A DNA stretch of 64,000 nt from Azospirillum sp. TSH58 (lineage in GTDB: Bacteria > Pseudomonadota > Alphaproteobacteria > Azospirillales > Azospirillaceae), in contig NZ_CP022364.1 of NCBI RefSeq assembly GCF_003119115.1, forward strand, positions 2,618,001 through 2,682,000. The letters are read 5' to 3'. Positions 45,580 through 53,775 of this stretch are shown piece by piece. Numbering within the stretch: the stretch's first letter is position 1; every line of letters begins with the position of its first letter. Position numbers and translations under genes: made by a program. The notes below the pieces were generated by a model. The model saw only the letters and a list, made by a program, of their open reading frames with translations, was not told the DNA's origin and ran no database searches.

Positions 45580-46590
45580 TCAGCGTTTCGAAGCGCCGCC
45601 GGAGCGGGAGACGCTCAATTCGGCGACCTCCTCCTGCTTCGCGGCGGGCAGGCCGGCGGAGCGCACCACGCCGGGGTCGTGGGGATGGACGCGGCGCGGG
45701 TAGACGCTGTGGACCTTCACCACATAGTCCTGTGTCTCGCGGTAGGGCGGGACGCCCTTGTACTGGACCACGGCCCCTTCGCCCGCGTTGTAGCCGGCCA
45801 GCGCCAGCGTCACGTTGCCGTCGAAATAGGCCAGCAGCCAACGCAGATACTTCATGCCGCCGCGCAGGTTCTGCTCGGGGTCGAAGGGCTTGGTCACGCC
45901 GAAGCGCTCCGCCGTCTCGGGGATGAGCTGCATCAGCCCCATGGCGTTCTTTTCCGACACCACATCCACGCGGTAGCCGGATTCCACGGCGATCACCGCC
46001 AGCACCAGATCCGGGTCGAGCCCGTAGCTGGGGGCCATCTTGGTCACCATGGCGCGGATTTCCTTGGGCGGCATGCGGATCACGCCCCAGCGCACGCTCG
46101 GCGGTTCGCAGCGGTCAGGCGCCTTGCTTGCCGCGGCCTTGCCCGAGGCGCTGGCCGGCTTGACCATCTGCGCCGCGTCCTCGTTGCCCAGCAGGGCGGC
46201 GCGGCGCAGCCAGGAACGGCCAAGCTCCTCGTCCTTCGACACCGCGCCACGCCCGGCCATGTGCATGCGTCCGGCGCGGTAGGCGGCCTCGGCGTAGTCC
46301 TGGCGGGCCGCCCGGCAATAGAGGGAGAGGGCCATCCGCTCGTCCCGGTTCACGCCTTTGCCGACCTCGTAGCGCATCGCCAGCTCATACTGGGCGCGGG
46401 GGCTGCCCTTGCCGGCCAGCGCCTCCAGCGCGCGGATGGTGCGCTCGGTCGTGCTTTGGAAGGCGGGAGGCTGGGCCGCCGCCGTCTGAACCGACGCGTC
46501 CTGGGCCATGGCCGGAGACGCCGTCAGAAAGGACGCGATCAGCCCGCCGGCGGCCAGGGCCGCCGCGCTTTTCACCGCCTTGACGCGCAT
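45580..46590 (-). CDS. Secreted lytic transglycosylase (SLT) with Sel1-like repeats
   Basis: A 336-residue periplasmic protein. The signal peptide ends near SPAMAQ. Sel1/TPR-like repeats follow (QYELAMRYEVGKGVNRDERMA, AYRAGRMHMAGRGAVSKDEELGRSWLRRAA). The C-terminal half is a lysozyme-like SLT domain with catalytic Glu in VIAVESGYR, the AMGLMQLIPETA motif, and the AGYNAGEGAV motif. It should cleave peptidoglycan glycan strands to 1,6-anhydro ends. ATG 46590 has GGAGGA directly adjoining, an unusually short spacing. Sel1 repeats suggest docking to a partner. Downstream methyltransferase is the same strand but unrelated. Confidence 0.88.
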   Translation of the reverse strand: MRVKAVKSAAALAAGGLIASFLTASPAMAQDASVQTAAAQPPAFQSTTERTIRALEALAGKGSPRAQYELAMRYEVGKGVNRDERMALSLYCRAARQDYAEAAYRAGRMHMAGRGAVSKDEELGRSWLRRAALLGNEDAAQMVKPASASGKAAASKAPDRCEPPSVRWGVIRMPPKEIRAMVTKMAPSYGLDPDLVLAVIAVESGYRVDVVSEKNAMGLMQLIPETAERFGVTKPFDPEQNLRGGMKYLRWLLAYFDGNVTLALAGYNAGEGAVVQYKGVPPYRETQDYVVKVHSVYPRRVHPHDPGVVRSAGLPAAKQEEVAELSVSRSGGASKR

Positions 46591-47212
46591 TCCTCCGATT
46601 GGTGAGGCCGACCGGTCTTTCGGCGTATGCGGGAAGATCGCCGCCTTAGCGCCAACGTCCGGCTGTCCACGAAAGACGTAATGCGATATGGTTCCGGCCA
46701 ACAGAGGAAGCGGAACACAATGAAATAAGACTTCCGCTAAGGGACGGAAACGCCGCCTATACAGAGAAGAAGAACCGCTGGCAGCGGACCTGCGGATGGA
46801 TGAATGAGCGAATTCATCGTTGGCCATAGACATGGCTATCCCGCAAAGGAGATTTGAGGTCGGTTGGTGAAAGCCAGCCGGCCTTTTCCTTTTGAGCAAA
46901 GTCATGAAGCCTCCCATATGTCCGGAGACGATACCTCATCCCCGATCGAATGCTATGGGAGCAATCGGACGATCCATGGCATGTTAGGGGTAATCTCGCC
47001 AAATTGTGAAGGGGCCTAGCCTTTTTCCCAACTGGCAGCCCCTGTGGTGCGCCATTACGTACTGATGGACCGACGATTGTCGTTGGAGAATCCGGTTATG
47101 CCCCGCGCGCTTTCGGCGCAAGGCGGGGACCGGAGCGATGGTTCGGGCGTTTCCAGACGCGCCCGGAGTGATCGGGACATCTTTCGGTACACAGGGAGGC
47201 AGCGTTCCACCG
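46591..47212. other. Divergent intergenic region, no gene seen
   Basis: About 620 nt between the lytic transglycosylase (minus) and the ECF sigma factor (plus), with lower GC than the genes. It holds inverted repeats (GATGAAT/ATTCATC near 46798-46817 and AGCGGAA-type arms near 46707-46741) but no convincing open frame. The promoters of both neighbours should be here; I cannot assign an ECF-type GGAAC...CGTT pair with confidence. Confidence 0.55.
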
Positions 47213-47917
47213 ATGGCGAACCACGTCGCGAGTTCCTTGCGCCGTCCGGCAAGCAGCCCCGCGCCGCTTGACCCCGTCGCCCTCAAGCCGGTGATGGGAA
47301 GCCGCCGTGCGGACGAGGACGAGTTGAACGTTGCGGTCGAAGCCGAGGACGGCGTCGAAGCCGACGATCCGGCCACCGACGAGGCGGCGGAAACGCCGTC
47401 GGCGCCGCTGGCGCCCCCCGACCCGGCGATCATCGCGCAGATCGAGGCGGAAATTCCCCGCCTGCGCCGTTTCGCCCGCGCCATGGTGCGGGACGCCACG
47501 CTGGCCGACGACCTTGTCCAGGAATGCCTGGAGCGCGCCCTGTCGCGCCTGCATCTCTGGCGGCCCGGCAGCAATCTGCGCGCCTGGCTCTTCACCATTC
47601 TGCGCAATCTGCACATCAACGGCATCCGCCGCCGTCAGGCGGTCGTGGACATCGACGGCGAAGGGCAGGCGGCGATCGGCGCCGCCCATGGCGGGCAGTT
47701 CGTCCGGCTGGAGCTGCGCGACCTGAAGCGCGCGCTCGGCCTGCTGCCGACCGAACAGCGCGAGGTGGTCCTGCTGATCGGGCTGGAGGGCATCTCCTAT
47801 GGCGAGGCCGCCGACATCCTCGGCATCTCCATCGGCACCGTGAAGTCGCGCCTGTCGCGCGGACGGCGCGCCCTGCGCCAGCTCATGGAAGGGAACAGCC
47901 CGACCGACGAGGACTGA
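47213..47917 (+). CDS. ECF-type sigma-70 family sigma factor
   Basis: A 234-residue ECF sigma factor. Region 2 is EIPRLRRFARAMVRDATLADDLVQECLERALSRL-like (about 82-115) with LRAWLFTILRN next, and region 4 is LLPTEQREVVLLIGLEGISYGEAADILGISIGTVKSRLSRGRRAL (about 175-220, helix-turn-helix for -35 recognition). A low-complexity acidic N-terminal extension of about 75 residues is unusual for ECF factors. No anti-sigma gene lies on either side, so control may be by an unlinked anti-sigma, by the N-terminal extension or by transcription. ATG 47213 has GGGAGG about 14 nt upstream, a long spacing; ATG 47294 is an alternative that would drop 27 residues. Confidence 0.82.
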   Translation: MANHVASSLRRPASSPAPLDPVALKPVMGSRRADEDELNVAVEAEDGVEADDPATDEAAETPSAPLAPPDPAIIAQIEAEIPRLRRFARAMVRDATLADDLVQECLERALSRLHLWRPGSNLRAWLFTILRNLHINGIRRRQAVVDIDGEGQAAIGAAHGGQFVRLELRDLKRALGLLPTEQREVVLLIGLEGISYGEAADILGISIGTVKSRLSRGRRALRQLMEGNSPTDED

Positions 47918-47961
47918 CCCGGTCCTCGTGCCGTCTCCTTCCACGCCGGGCGCACAGAGAA

Positions 47962-47993
47962 ACCGGCAACGCTCCGGATGGGGCGTTGCCGGT
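47962..47993 (+). terminator. Hairpin after the sigma factor gene
   Basis: ACCGGCAACGC (47962-47972) pairs with GCGTTGCCGGT (47983-47993) around a 10-nt loop, 45 nt past the stop. No T tract follows, so termination strength is uncertain. Confidence 0.5.
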
Positions 47994-48088
47994 CAGGTGC
48001 GAGGCTAACATCGAGAGGCTTTCGGGGTACTCACGCGTCCGGCCTGTCGAGACATGCAAGGCGGAACGCGGGCGCGCAGCGGGAAACG

Positions 48089-48112
48089 CCCGCCCGGATG
48101 GTTCCGGGCGGG
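48089..48112 (-). terminator. Terminator of the DUF1328 gene
   Basis: On the minus strand the 10-bp stem CCCGCCCGGA/TCCGGGCGGG (48089-48098 with 48103-48112) follows the stop codon by about 9 nt, then GCGTTTCCC. The T tract is short. Confidence 0.55.
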
Positions 48113-48120
48113 TGCCGGGT

Positions 48121-48285
48121 CTAGCGGCGCCTGACCAGGCCCAGAATCAAACTCGCCGCGAACAGGATCAGGAAGAGGAAGAACAGGATTTGCGCTATGC
48201 CTGAAGAGGCCGAGGCAATCCCGCCGAAACCGAGTGCGCCGGCGATCAGCGCGATCACGAAGAAAACAAGTGCCCAATAGAGCAT
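48121..48285 (-). CDS. DUF1328 (YtjA-like) small membrane protein, 54 aa
   Basis: A 54-residue protein, short enough to be missed by many length cut-offs. Translation gives [16 protein letters not shown] then [18 protein letters not shown], then [17 protein letters not shown] and a terminal RRR. Two membrane helices joined by the FGGIAS turn are the DUF1328/YtjA pattern. Function unknown; family members are often induced by general stress sigma factors. ATG 48285 follows a strong GGGAGG on its strand, spacing about 6. It is convergent with the ECF sigma factor gene, and control by that factor is only a possibility. Confidence 0.9.
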   Translation of the reverse strand: MLYWALVFFVIALIAGALGFGGIASASSGIAQILFFLFLILFAASLILGLVRRR

Positions 48286-48615
48286 CCTAACCTCCCTCGC
48301 TCGGTCCGAAGCGCGTTACGGCTCGTCCGGCGCGCAGTCTGTTGAACGTCCTACTCTGTGAAGAGCGTGTCAGTATTGTGCAGAACACGGCGCCGCTCGG
48401 AAAGGTTCCCCGGCCCCGCTCCGGTAAAGAGCTTTTTTTGGGTAGGGTCGGTTCCAAAAGGGGGAGGGGCATCCCGATAACGCTGGCTTGACCGCAACAA
48501 CCGCCGACGAGCGCTGTTGTCGGGGTCGCCAGCCTGCTTGGTTCCGGCCGGGCGGGCGAAAAGGCGCAGCACCGCTCCGCTGGTGCGAGACGCCGTATCG
48601 AGAGAAGAGGATGCC
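48286..48615. other. Divergent intergenic region between the DUF1328 gene and the repeat-containing secreted protein
   Basis: About 330 nt with no protein-coding frame I can support. It contains G+C-rich and T-rich patches (GAGCTTTTTTTGGG near 48430). It should carry promoters for both flanking genes; no palindromic operator stands out. Confidence 0.5.
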
Positions 48616-49275
48616 ATGAACGCCAAACTGTCCCTCGCCGTTCTCGCCGCGACCCTGGCCGCCGCCCCCGCCGCGATGGCCCAGACCTACCAGAACAACG
48701 CACCGCAGGTCCCCTACGAGCGCTCCAGCCCGTCGGGGCTGCCGACCACCAGCCCGCAGGTGGAAAGCCTGCCCGGCGAGCGGGCCGACCCGTGGAGCGA
48801 TCGGACCCAGAACCAGACGCCCGACGGCCGCATGCCCGACCGGGTGACCAGCGGCAGCGCCGAGTCCACCGTCGGCGCCGGAACCGCGGGCACCTATGGC
48901 AGCACCGGCACCTATGGCAGCACCGGCACCTATGGGGCGCCCGGCACCTACGGCTCGACCGGGAACATGAACAACACCATGCCGAACAGCGGCGCCATGG
49001 GGACCACCGGGTCGGGCACCGGCACCATGCAGGGCAACCGGCAGGTCATCATGAACGTCGACCCGAACACCGCCCAGCGCGCCGAGCGCGGCCAGAACCG
49101 CAAGGAGCTGATGCAGACCTCGCTGCTGAACTACTTCAGCGCCGCCGGCTTCACCTCGGTCCGCGACTTCCGCAAGCAGGGCGAGAACTATGTGGCGGAG
49201 GCCCAGTCGGCCAACGGCACCTGGAGCACCGTGCTGCTCGACACCAACACCGGGACGATCTCCGAAATGCGCTGA
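48616..49275 (+). CDS. Secreted protein with Gly-Thr-Tyr-Gly repeats
   Basis: A 219-residue exported protein: signal peptide ending near AAMAQ, then a low-complexity Pro/Ser/Thr region, then the tandem unit GTYGSTGTYG (about residues 96-116: GTYGST, GTYGST, GTYGAP, GTYGST), then a Met/Asn/Gly-rich run, then a small folded C-terminal domain (about 150-219) with SVRDFRKQGENYVAEAQ and VLLDTNTGTI, resembling PepSY-like modules. The DNA behind the repeat is also repetitive. ATG 48616 follows AAGAGG. Possible surface or matrix protein; function not recognised. A similar design is common in Azospirillum-type exported proteins. Confidence 0.7.
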   Translation: MNAKLSLAVLAATLAAAPAAMAQTYQNNAPQVPYERSSPSGLPTTSPQVESLPGERADPWSDRTQNQTPDGRMPDRVTSGSAESTVGAGTAGTYGSTGTYGSTGTYGAPGTYGSTGNMNNTMPNSGAMGTTGSGTGTMQGNRQVIMNVDPNTAQRAERGQNRKELMQTSLLNYFSAAGFTSVRDFRKQGENYVAEAQSANGTWSTVLLDTNTGTISEMR

Positions 49276-49293
49276 CCCCCGGTCCGCGGCGGC

Positions 49294-51369
49294 TCAGTCC
49301 ATCAGCCGCGGCCATGATCCGGTCAGGCGGCCGTAACCCGCCGTGACCGACGCGTCGTACAGGGGCAATGGCTGGCGCAGCCGTTGCCCCGCGTCGCGCC
49401 CGAGAGTGCGCACCGCGGTCGCCAACCGTCCGTCCGGCGGCCAGGAGCCTCCGGGGCCGAAGGGCACCGTCAGCGCGATGCCCTGTTCCAGGCGCCCGCC
49501 ATAGCGGCTCTGCGCGCCCTCCGGACCTTCGGTCCACGTCACATGGGCGGACAGGCCGATGCCGCCGTCGAAGGCGCGCATCAGTTCGACCGTGCCGCCC
49601 CAATCCCCGCCGAGATAGCGGCCCAGCCGCAGCACGCCCGTGGTGACGGCCCCCGGCGCTTCCCAATAGACGCTGGCGTGCCCGGTGTTCCGCCCGCTTT
49701 CCGGGGCGAGGCGCAGCGCATCGTCGGGCGGGCGCTTCCAGACACGGTTGAGGTCGAGCCCGAGCGCCCAGCGCGCCGCCAGGGGATGGTACAGCGCCTC
49801 GCCCCCCACGCCGCCGAACATCTCCTCCATATGGCCGAGGGACAGGCGCGTGCTCCAGCTTTCCGAAGGACTGGCCAGCCACGCCGCGTACAGCCGCTCC
49901 ACGGCGGCTCTGCGTTCGGCGTAGCGCGGCAGATCGCTGCGCACCGGTTCCGCCGCCGGAATGGCGTTGGTGTCGAGGAAATGGAGGTTGTGGCTGACGT
50001 TCAACCGCAGCCCGCCGCTGAGGACCAGCCCGCGCAGCGGTTCCGCCGTCAGCATCGCGTCGCCGTAGGTCCGCTGCACCAGCGGCGCGCTCTGTTCGAA
50101 CAGGCTGACTTCCGCGGTCGGGGTGACGGTCAGGGCGAGGCGCGCCGCCCAGTCCGGCGGAGGGCCGGCGGCGCGGTCCAGGCGGGCGGTCCGCCAGATC
50201 TCCTCGGGGCTGCCGCGCTTGCCGGCCGCCTGCTCCACGGCGCGGCGCGACAGGGTGAGGGCGGAGCCGTCCAGCCCGCTGCTGCCGGTGACGACGGTCA
50301 GCCATTCGACCTCCGGCGGCGCGCCATCGGCCAGCAGGCGCGCGGCGCGCCCCACCTCCCGCGCCAGCGGCGCGGTGCCGGCGCCCGCCGGGTCCAGCCA
50401 CAGGGCGGCGCGGTCACCGCTGACCAGCGCGGAGCGGGCGGGCAAGCGGTGAAGCCGGGCCAGGGCCGCGATGTCCGGGGCGGGCATGGCGGCGTCCGGC
50501 GACGCGGGACGGGCGCTGACCGCCGGTGGAGGTGTGCGCGGGGTGGTGTCCGCGTCCTCCCGCGGGTCGAAGCGGGCGGCGAGGCGCAGCATGGCCCGCG
50601 ATCCCTGCTCGACGCCGGCCCCCACCTCCAGCCAGCGCCAGGGGCGGTAGGCGAGGCCGGCGTTCAGCGGCAGGCCGGGGCGGAAATTCGGATCGTCCTG
50701 CTGCTGGGCGCGGAAGCTGTCGGCGCTGTACTCCAGCTTGACGCTGAGCCCCTCAAGCGGCGTGTGCCATTCGACGCCGCCGAACAGGGCCACGCGCTCC
50801 CCGGTGAACCACGCCTCCGGCCCGCGGGATGACGCCTTCGCCGGGTCGCGGTCGCGCTTGAAGCGCCCGCCGAGGAAGCGCAGCGGGTTGCGGGCGTGCC
50901 CGTAGTCGCCGAGCCCGCCCCAGCCGATCCCCAGGCTGAGATCGGCGTCCCACCAGCGGCGCGAGACGACCAGATACTCCCCCGCGAAGCGGCCCTTGCC
51001 CGGCAGGTCCAGCCCGCTGCCGGTGACGTCCCGCCCGCCGACGGCCAGCGCCGGCCGCCACGGCCCCTCGCGCAGCAGGCGCAGCTTGGCGTCCACCCCC
51101 GGTTCGCTGAGGCCGTGCCAACTCGGGTAGGTGCTGTCGCGGAAGGTGATCTCCAGGCCGGGAAGAAGCTGCGCCCCGGCGAAGACATGCCGGTGCAGGC
51201 CACCGAGGGCGGTCAGTCCGGCGGCGACGGTGCCGTCCGGCAGGCCGCGCGCCGTCGGCGTCTGTAGCAGCCCGACGGTTCCCCAGTCGGACAGGCTGGG
51301 CGCAAGCCCCTCCGCCCGCGCGGGCAGGGCGGCGAAGGACAGCGCCAGGACGAGGAGAACGCGGTTCAC
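49294..51369 (-). CDS. YjbH-family outer-membrane protein (exopolysaccharide-associated)
   Basis: A 691-residue protein with signal peptide (VLLVLALSFAALPARAEG). It begins LAPSLSDWGTVGLLQTPTARGLPDG, the conserved opening of YjbH, and goes on with alternating beta-strand patterns rich in Gly, Trp and aromatic residues (LEITFRDS, WWDADLSLGIGWGGLGDYGH, LKLEYSAD-like) expected of a large beta-barrel. YjbH in E. coli belongs to the yjbEFGH operon for an extracellular polysaccharide. The other yjb genes are not adjacent, so this is an orphan member. It is convergent with the repeat-containing protein gene, 18 nt apart. Confidence 0.75.
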   Translation of the reverse strand: MNRVLLVLALSFAALPARAEGLAPSLSDWGTVGLLQTPTARGLPDGTVAAGLTALGGLHRHVFAGAQLLPGLEITFRDSTYPSWHGLSEPGVDAKLRLLREGPWRPALAVGGRDVTGSGLDLPGKGRFAGEYLVVSRRWWDADLSLGIGWGGLGDYGHARNPLRFLGGRFKRDRDPAKASSRGPEAWFTGERVALFGGVEWHTPLEGLSVKLEYSADSFRAQQQDDPNFRPGLPLNAGLAYRPWRWLEVGAGVEQGSRAMLRLAARFDPREDADTTPRTPPPAVSARPASPDAAMPAPDIAALARLHRLPARSALVSGDRAALWLDPAGAGTAPLAREVGRAARLLADGAPPEVEWLTVVTGSSGLDGSALTLSRRAVEQAAGKRGSPEEIWRTARLDRAAGPPPDWAARLALTVTPTAEVSLFEQSAPLVQRTYGDAMLTAEPLRGLVLSGGLRLNVSHNLHFLDTNAIPAAEPVRSDLPRYAERRAAVERLYAAWLASPSESWSTRLSLGHMEEMFGGVGGEALYHPLAARWALGLDLNRVWKRPPDDALRLAPESGRNTGHASVYWEAPGAVTTGVLRLGRYLGGDWGGTVELMRAFDGGIGLSAHVTWTEGPEGAQSRYGGRLEQGIALTVPFGPGGSWPPDGRLATAVRTLGRDAGQRLRQPLPLYDASVTAGYGRLTGSWPRLMD

Positions 51370-51431
51370 GCCATGGTGGAGCTTGTCGGGAGGAATTCCC
51401 GATCCATGGCATTGTCATGCGTATGAATGCA

Positions 51432-51465
51432 ACCCTAATCCCTCTCCCCGGAGGGGCGAGGGGAT
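51432..51465. repeat. Palindromic REP-like element
   Basis: CCTCTCCCCGGAGGGGCGAGG-type palindrome preceded by ACCCTAATC, in the gap between two minus-strand genes. Same family as 40817 and 52036. Confidence 0.65.
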
Positions 51466-51488
51466 AAGCGGAGTGGGCGAATGGACCG

Positions 51489-52013
51489 CTACAGCGGTTC
51501 GGCGACGCAGGTCAGGCCCATGGTCTCCGCGGTGTTGGCGATTGCGGACAGGCAGATGCCGGCGCGTTCCGGCGGGATCGAGACGGCGAAGCGGATGGCG
51601 TAGCGCCCGCCCTCGCGCTCCGGCAGGGTCTGGGCGTCCAGCCGGACGATGTTCGCCTCGAACTGGGTGAAGATTTCCGACAGGCGGGCGATCAGGCCGG
51701 GCTGGTCGCCGCCCGACACCTCCACCCGGTGGGTGATGCGGGCCAGCGGGCCGGGGTTGGGGTCGAAGTCGAAGGGGGTGACCTTGATCTGCGCGCCCGC
51801 CAGTTCGGGCAGGCTGGCCAGCCCCTCCTGCACCTCCTCGACCGGGACGCCGTCCGGCAGTTCGCAGACCGCCGAGAACTCCGCCCCGGACCCCATCACC
51901 GCGAAGGTCGCGTCGCGCAGGTTGGCCCCCAGCCCGAACAGATGGCCGGTGACCGCCGAGACGAGACCGACGCGGTCGGGGCAGAATGTCGAAACCAGCG
52001 CGAGGGACGACAC
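51489..52013 (-). CDS. ACT-domain regulatory protein (GcvR-like)
   Basis: A 174-residue protein of two tandem ACT domains. The first (about 1-75) opens SSLALVSTFCPDRVGLVSAVTGHL and the second (about 92-170) reads HRVEVSGGDQPGLIARLSEIF, each with the Gly-Leu turn that binds amino-acid ligands. This is the layout of GcvR, the glycine cleavage repressor partner, and of similar small regulators. It has no DNA-binding domain and should act through another protein. The GTG at 52013 with GGAG in front is the best start; the frame is open upstream to 52139 but crosses a palindromic element. Ligand unknown (glycine by family). Confidence 0.75.
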   Translation of the reverse strand: MSSLALVSTFCPDRVGLVSAVTGHLFGLGANLRDATFAVMGSGAEFSAVCELPDGVPVEEVQEGLASLPELAGAQIKVTPFDFDPNPGPLARITHRVEVSGGDQPGLIARLSEIFTQFEANIVRLDAQTLPEREGGRYAIRFAVSIPPERAGICLSAIANTAETMGLTCVAEPL

Positions 52014-52035
52014 GGGCGGAATCTCCGATGCTGAA

Positions 52036-52168
52036 GCCCTCTCCCCCTGGGGAGAGGGTTGGGTGAGGGGGCGATGCGCCCGGCAGGGCGAAGAAAGACG
52101 CCGGATGAGTCGACGTGGCGCCTTCGGCGCCCCCCTCATCCTGACCTTCTCCCCAGGGGGGAGAAGGG
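52036..52168. repeat. Pair of inverted REP-like elements (BIME-like)
   Basis: Two palindromic units in opposite orientation: CCCTCTCCCC/GGGGAGAGGG then TTGGGTGAGGGGG, and the mirror CCCCCTCATCCTGACC then TTCTCCCC/GGGGAGAA. They flank a 70-nt centre with a short palindrome around 52112-52127 (GGCGCCTTCGGCGCC). They lie between the ACT-protein gene and tldD. Confidence 0.7.
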
Positions 52169-52173
52169 AAACA

Positions 52174-53607
52174 TCAGGCCGCCGTGCCGCCCACGGTCAG
52201 GCCGTCCAGGCGCAGGGTCGGCTGGCCGACGCCCACGGGCACGCCCTGGCCGTCCTTGCCGCAGGTGCCGACGCCGGGGTCCAGCTTGGTGTCGTTGCCG
52301 ATCATCGACACGCGGGTCAGGCTGTCCGGGCCGTTGCCGATCAGGGTGGCGCCCTTCACCGCCGGGCCGAGCTTGCCGTCCTCGATCAGGTAGGCCTCGT
52401 TGGCGGAGAAGACGAACTTGCCGCTGGTGATGTCCACCTGCCCGCCGCCGAAGTTCTTGGCGTAGAGGCCCTTCTTGACCGACTTGATGATCTCCTCCGG
52501 CTCATGGGCGCCGGGGCGCATCACGGTGTTGGTCATGCGCGGCATGGGATGGCAGGCGAAGCTCTGGCGCCGGCCGTTGCCGGTCGGGCGCATGCCCATC
52601 AGCCGGGCGTTCATGCGGTCCTGCATGTAGCCGACCAGGATGCCGTCCTCGATCAGCGTCGTGCACTGGCCGGGGGTGCCCTCGTCGTCCACGGTGATCG
52701 AGCCGCGGCTGTTCTCGATGGTGCCGTCATCCACGATGGTGACGCCCGGCGCGGCGATGCGCTGGCCCATCAGCCCGGCGAAGGCCGAGGTCTTCTTGCG
52801 GTTGAAGTCGCCCTCCAGCCCGTGGCCGATGGCCTCGTGCAGCAGGATGCCCGGCCAGCCGTTGCCGAGAACGACGGTCATCTCCCCCGCCGGGGCGGGA
52901 ACCGAGGACAGGTTGACGAGCGCCGAGCGCAGCGCCTCGTCCACGAAGGCGCGCCACGTCTCCGGCTGCATGTAATGCTCGTAGGTGACGCGCCCGCCGC
53001 CGCCGTAGCCGCCCGACTCCATGCGGTCGCCCTCGGCCACCACGACGGAGACGTTCAGCCGGACCAGCGGGCGCAGGTCGGCGACGCGCACGCCGTCGGC
53101 GCGGATGATCTGCACAGCCTGCCACTCGCCGCTGATCGAGCAGGAGACCTGCCGCACCCGCGGGTCCTTGGCGCGGGCGTAGGCGTCGATCTCCGCCAGC
53201 AGCTTCACCTTCGCCTCGAAGGGGACCAGGGGCAGGGGATTGTCCGGGATGTAGAGCGCGCGGTTGGTGCCGGCGGGCGGCTCGGCGAAGGTGCCGGCGT
53301 GTCCGGCCTGGACGGCGCGCACCGTCGCGGCGGCGCGGCGGATGGCGTCCTCGGACAGGCTGGAGGCGTGGGCGAAGCCGGTCGCCTCGTCGGCGATGGC
53401 GCGCAGGCCGAAGCCCTGGGTGGTGTCGAAGCTGGCCGCCTTCAGCTTGCCGTCGTCCCAGCCCAGCGATTCGCTCTGCGAATATTCGAGATACAGTTCG
53501 CCGTCGTCCGCCCCCCGCAGCGCGTCGGCCACCACCCCCTCGACACGGGAACGGTCCAGGCCGGCGCGGTTGAAGAACAGATCGTCGGTGACGGCAAGCG
53601 CGCTCAT
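52174..53607 (-). CDS. tldD: Metalloprotease TldD
   Basis: A 477-residue cytosolic protein, one half of the TldD/TldE heterodimeric peptidase that processes peptides such as microcin B17 and degrades unfolded peptides. The zinc motif HEAIGHGLEGD (His-Glu-x3-His) is intact, in the C-terminal half, with CTTLIEDGILVGYMQDRMNA after it. No tldE lies beside it. ATG 53607 has GGAG upstream; the frame is open much further (to 55134) but that stretch is antisense to the DUF3422 gene. tldD followed by the oxidase cluster is an alphaproteobacterial arrangement. Confidence 0.93.
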   Translation of the reverse strand: MSALAVTDDLFFNRAGLDRSRVEGVVADALRGADDGELYLEYSQSESLGWDDGKLKAASFDTTQGFGLRAIADEATGFAHASSLSEDAIRRAAATVRAVQAGHAGTFAEPPAGTNRALYIPDNPLPLVPFEAKVKLLAEIDAYARAKDPRVRQVSCSISGEWQAVQIIRADGVRVADLRPLVRLNVSVVVAEGDRMESGGYGGGGRVTYEHYMQPETWRAFVDEALRSALVNLSSVPAPAGEMTVVLGNGWPGILLHEAIGHGLEGDFNRKKTSAFAGLMGQRIAAPGVTIVDDGTIENSRGSITVDDEGTPGQCTTLIEDGILVGYMQDRMNARLMGMRPTGNGRRQSFACHPMPRMTNTVMRPGAHEPEEIIKSVKKGLYAKNFGGGQVDITSGKFVFSANEAYLIEDGKLGPAVKGATLIGNGPDSLTRVSMIGNDTKLDPGVGTCGKDGQGVPVGVGQPTLRLDGLTVGGTAA

Positions 53608-53775
53608 GGGGACTCCGGGGTATCGGTCTATCGTAGGACAACGATGCGGCACCGGCGCTCTCGCACCCGCACGCGCGATGTGGTCTAAGAACAGACTTAT
53701 AGTGTGGCGACGGGCGGTCCATCCGGCAAGGCTCGTCGTCTGTGGCGGAAGGGGCTTGGAAGGGGAATGGCCGCG

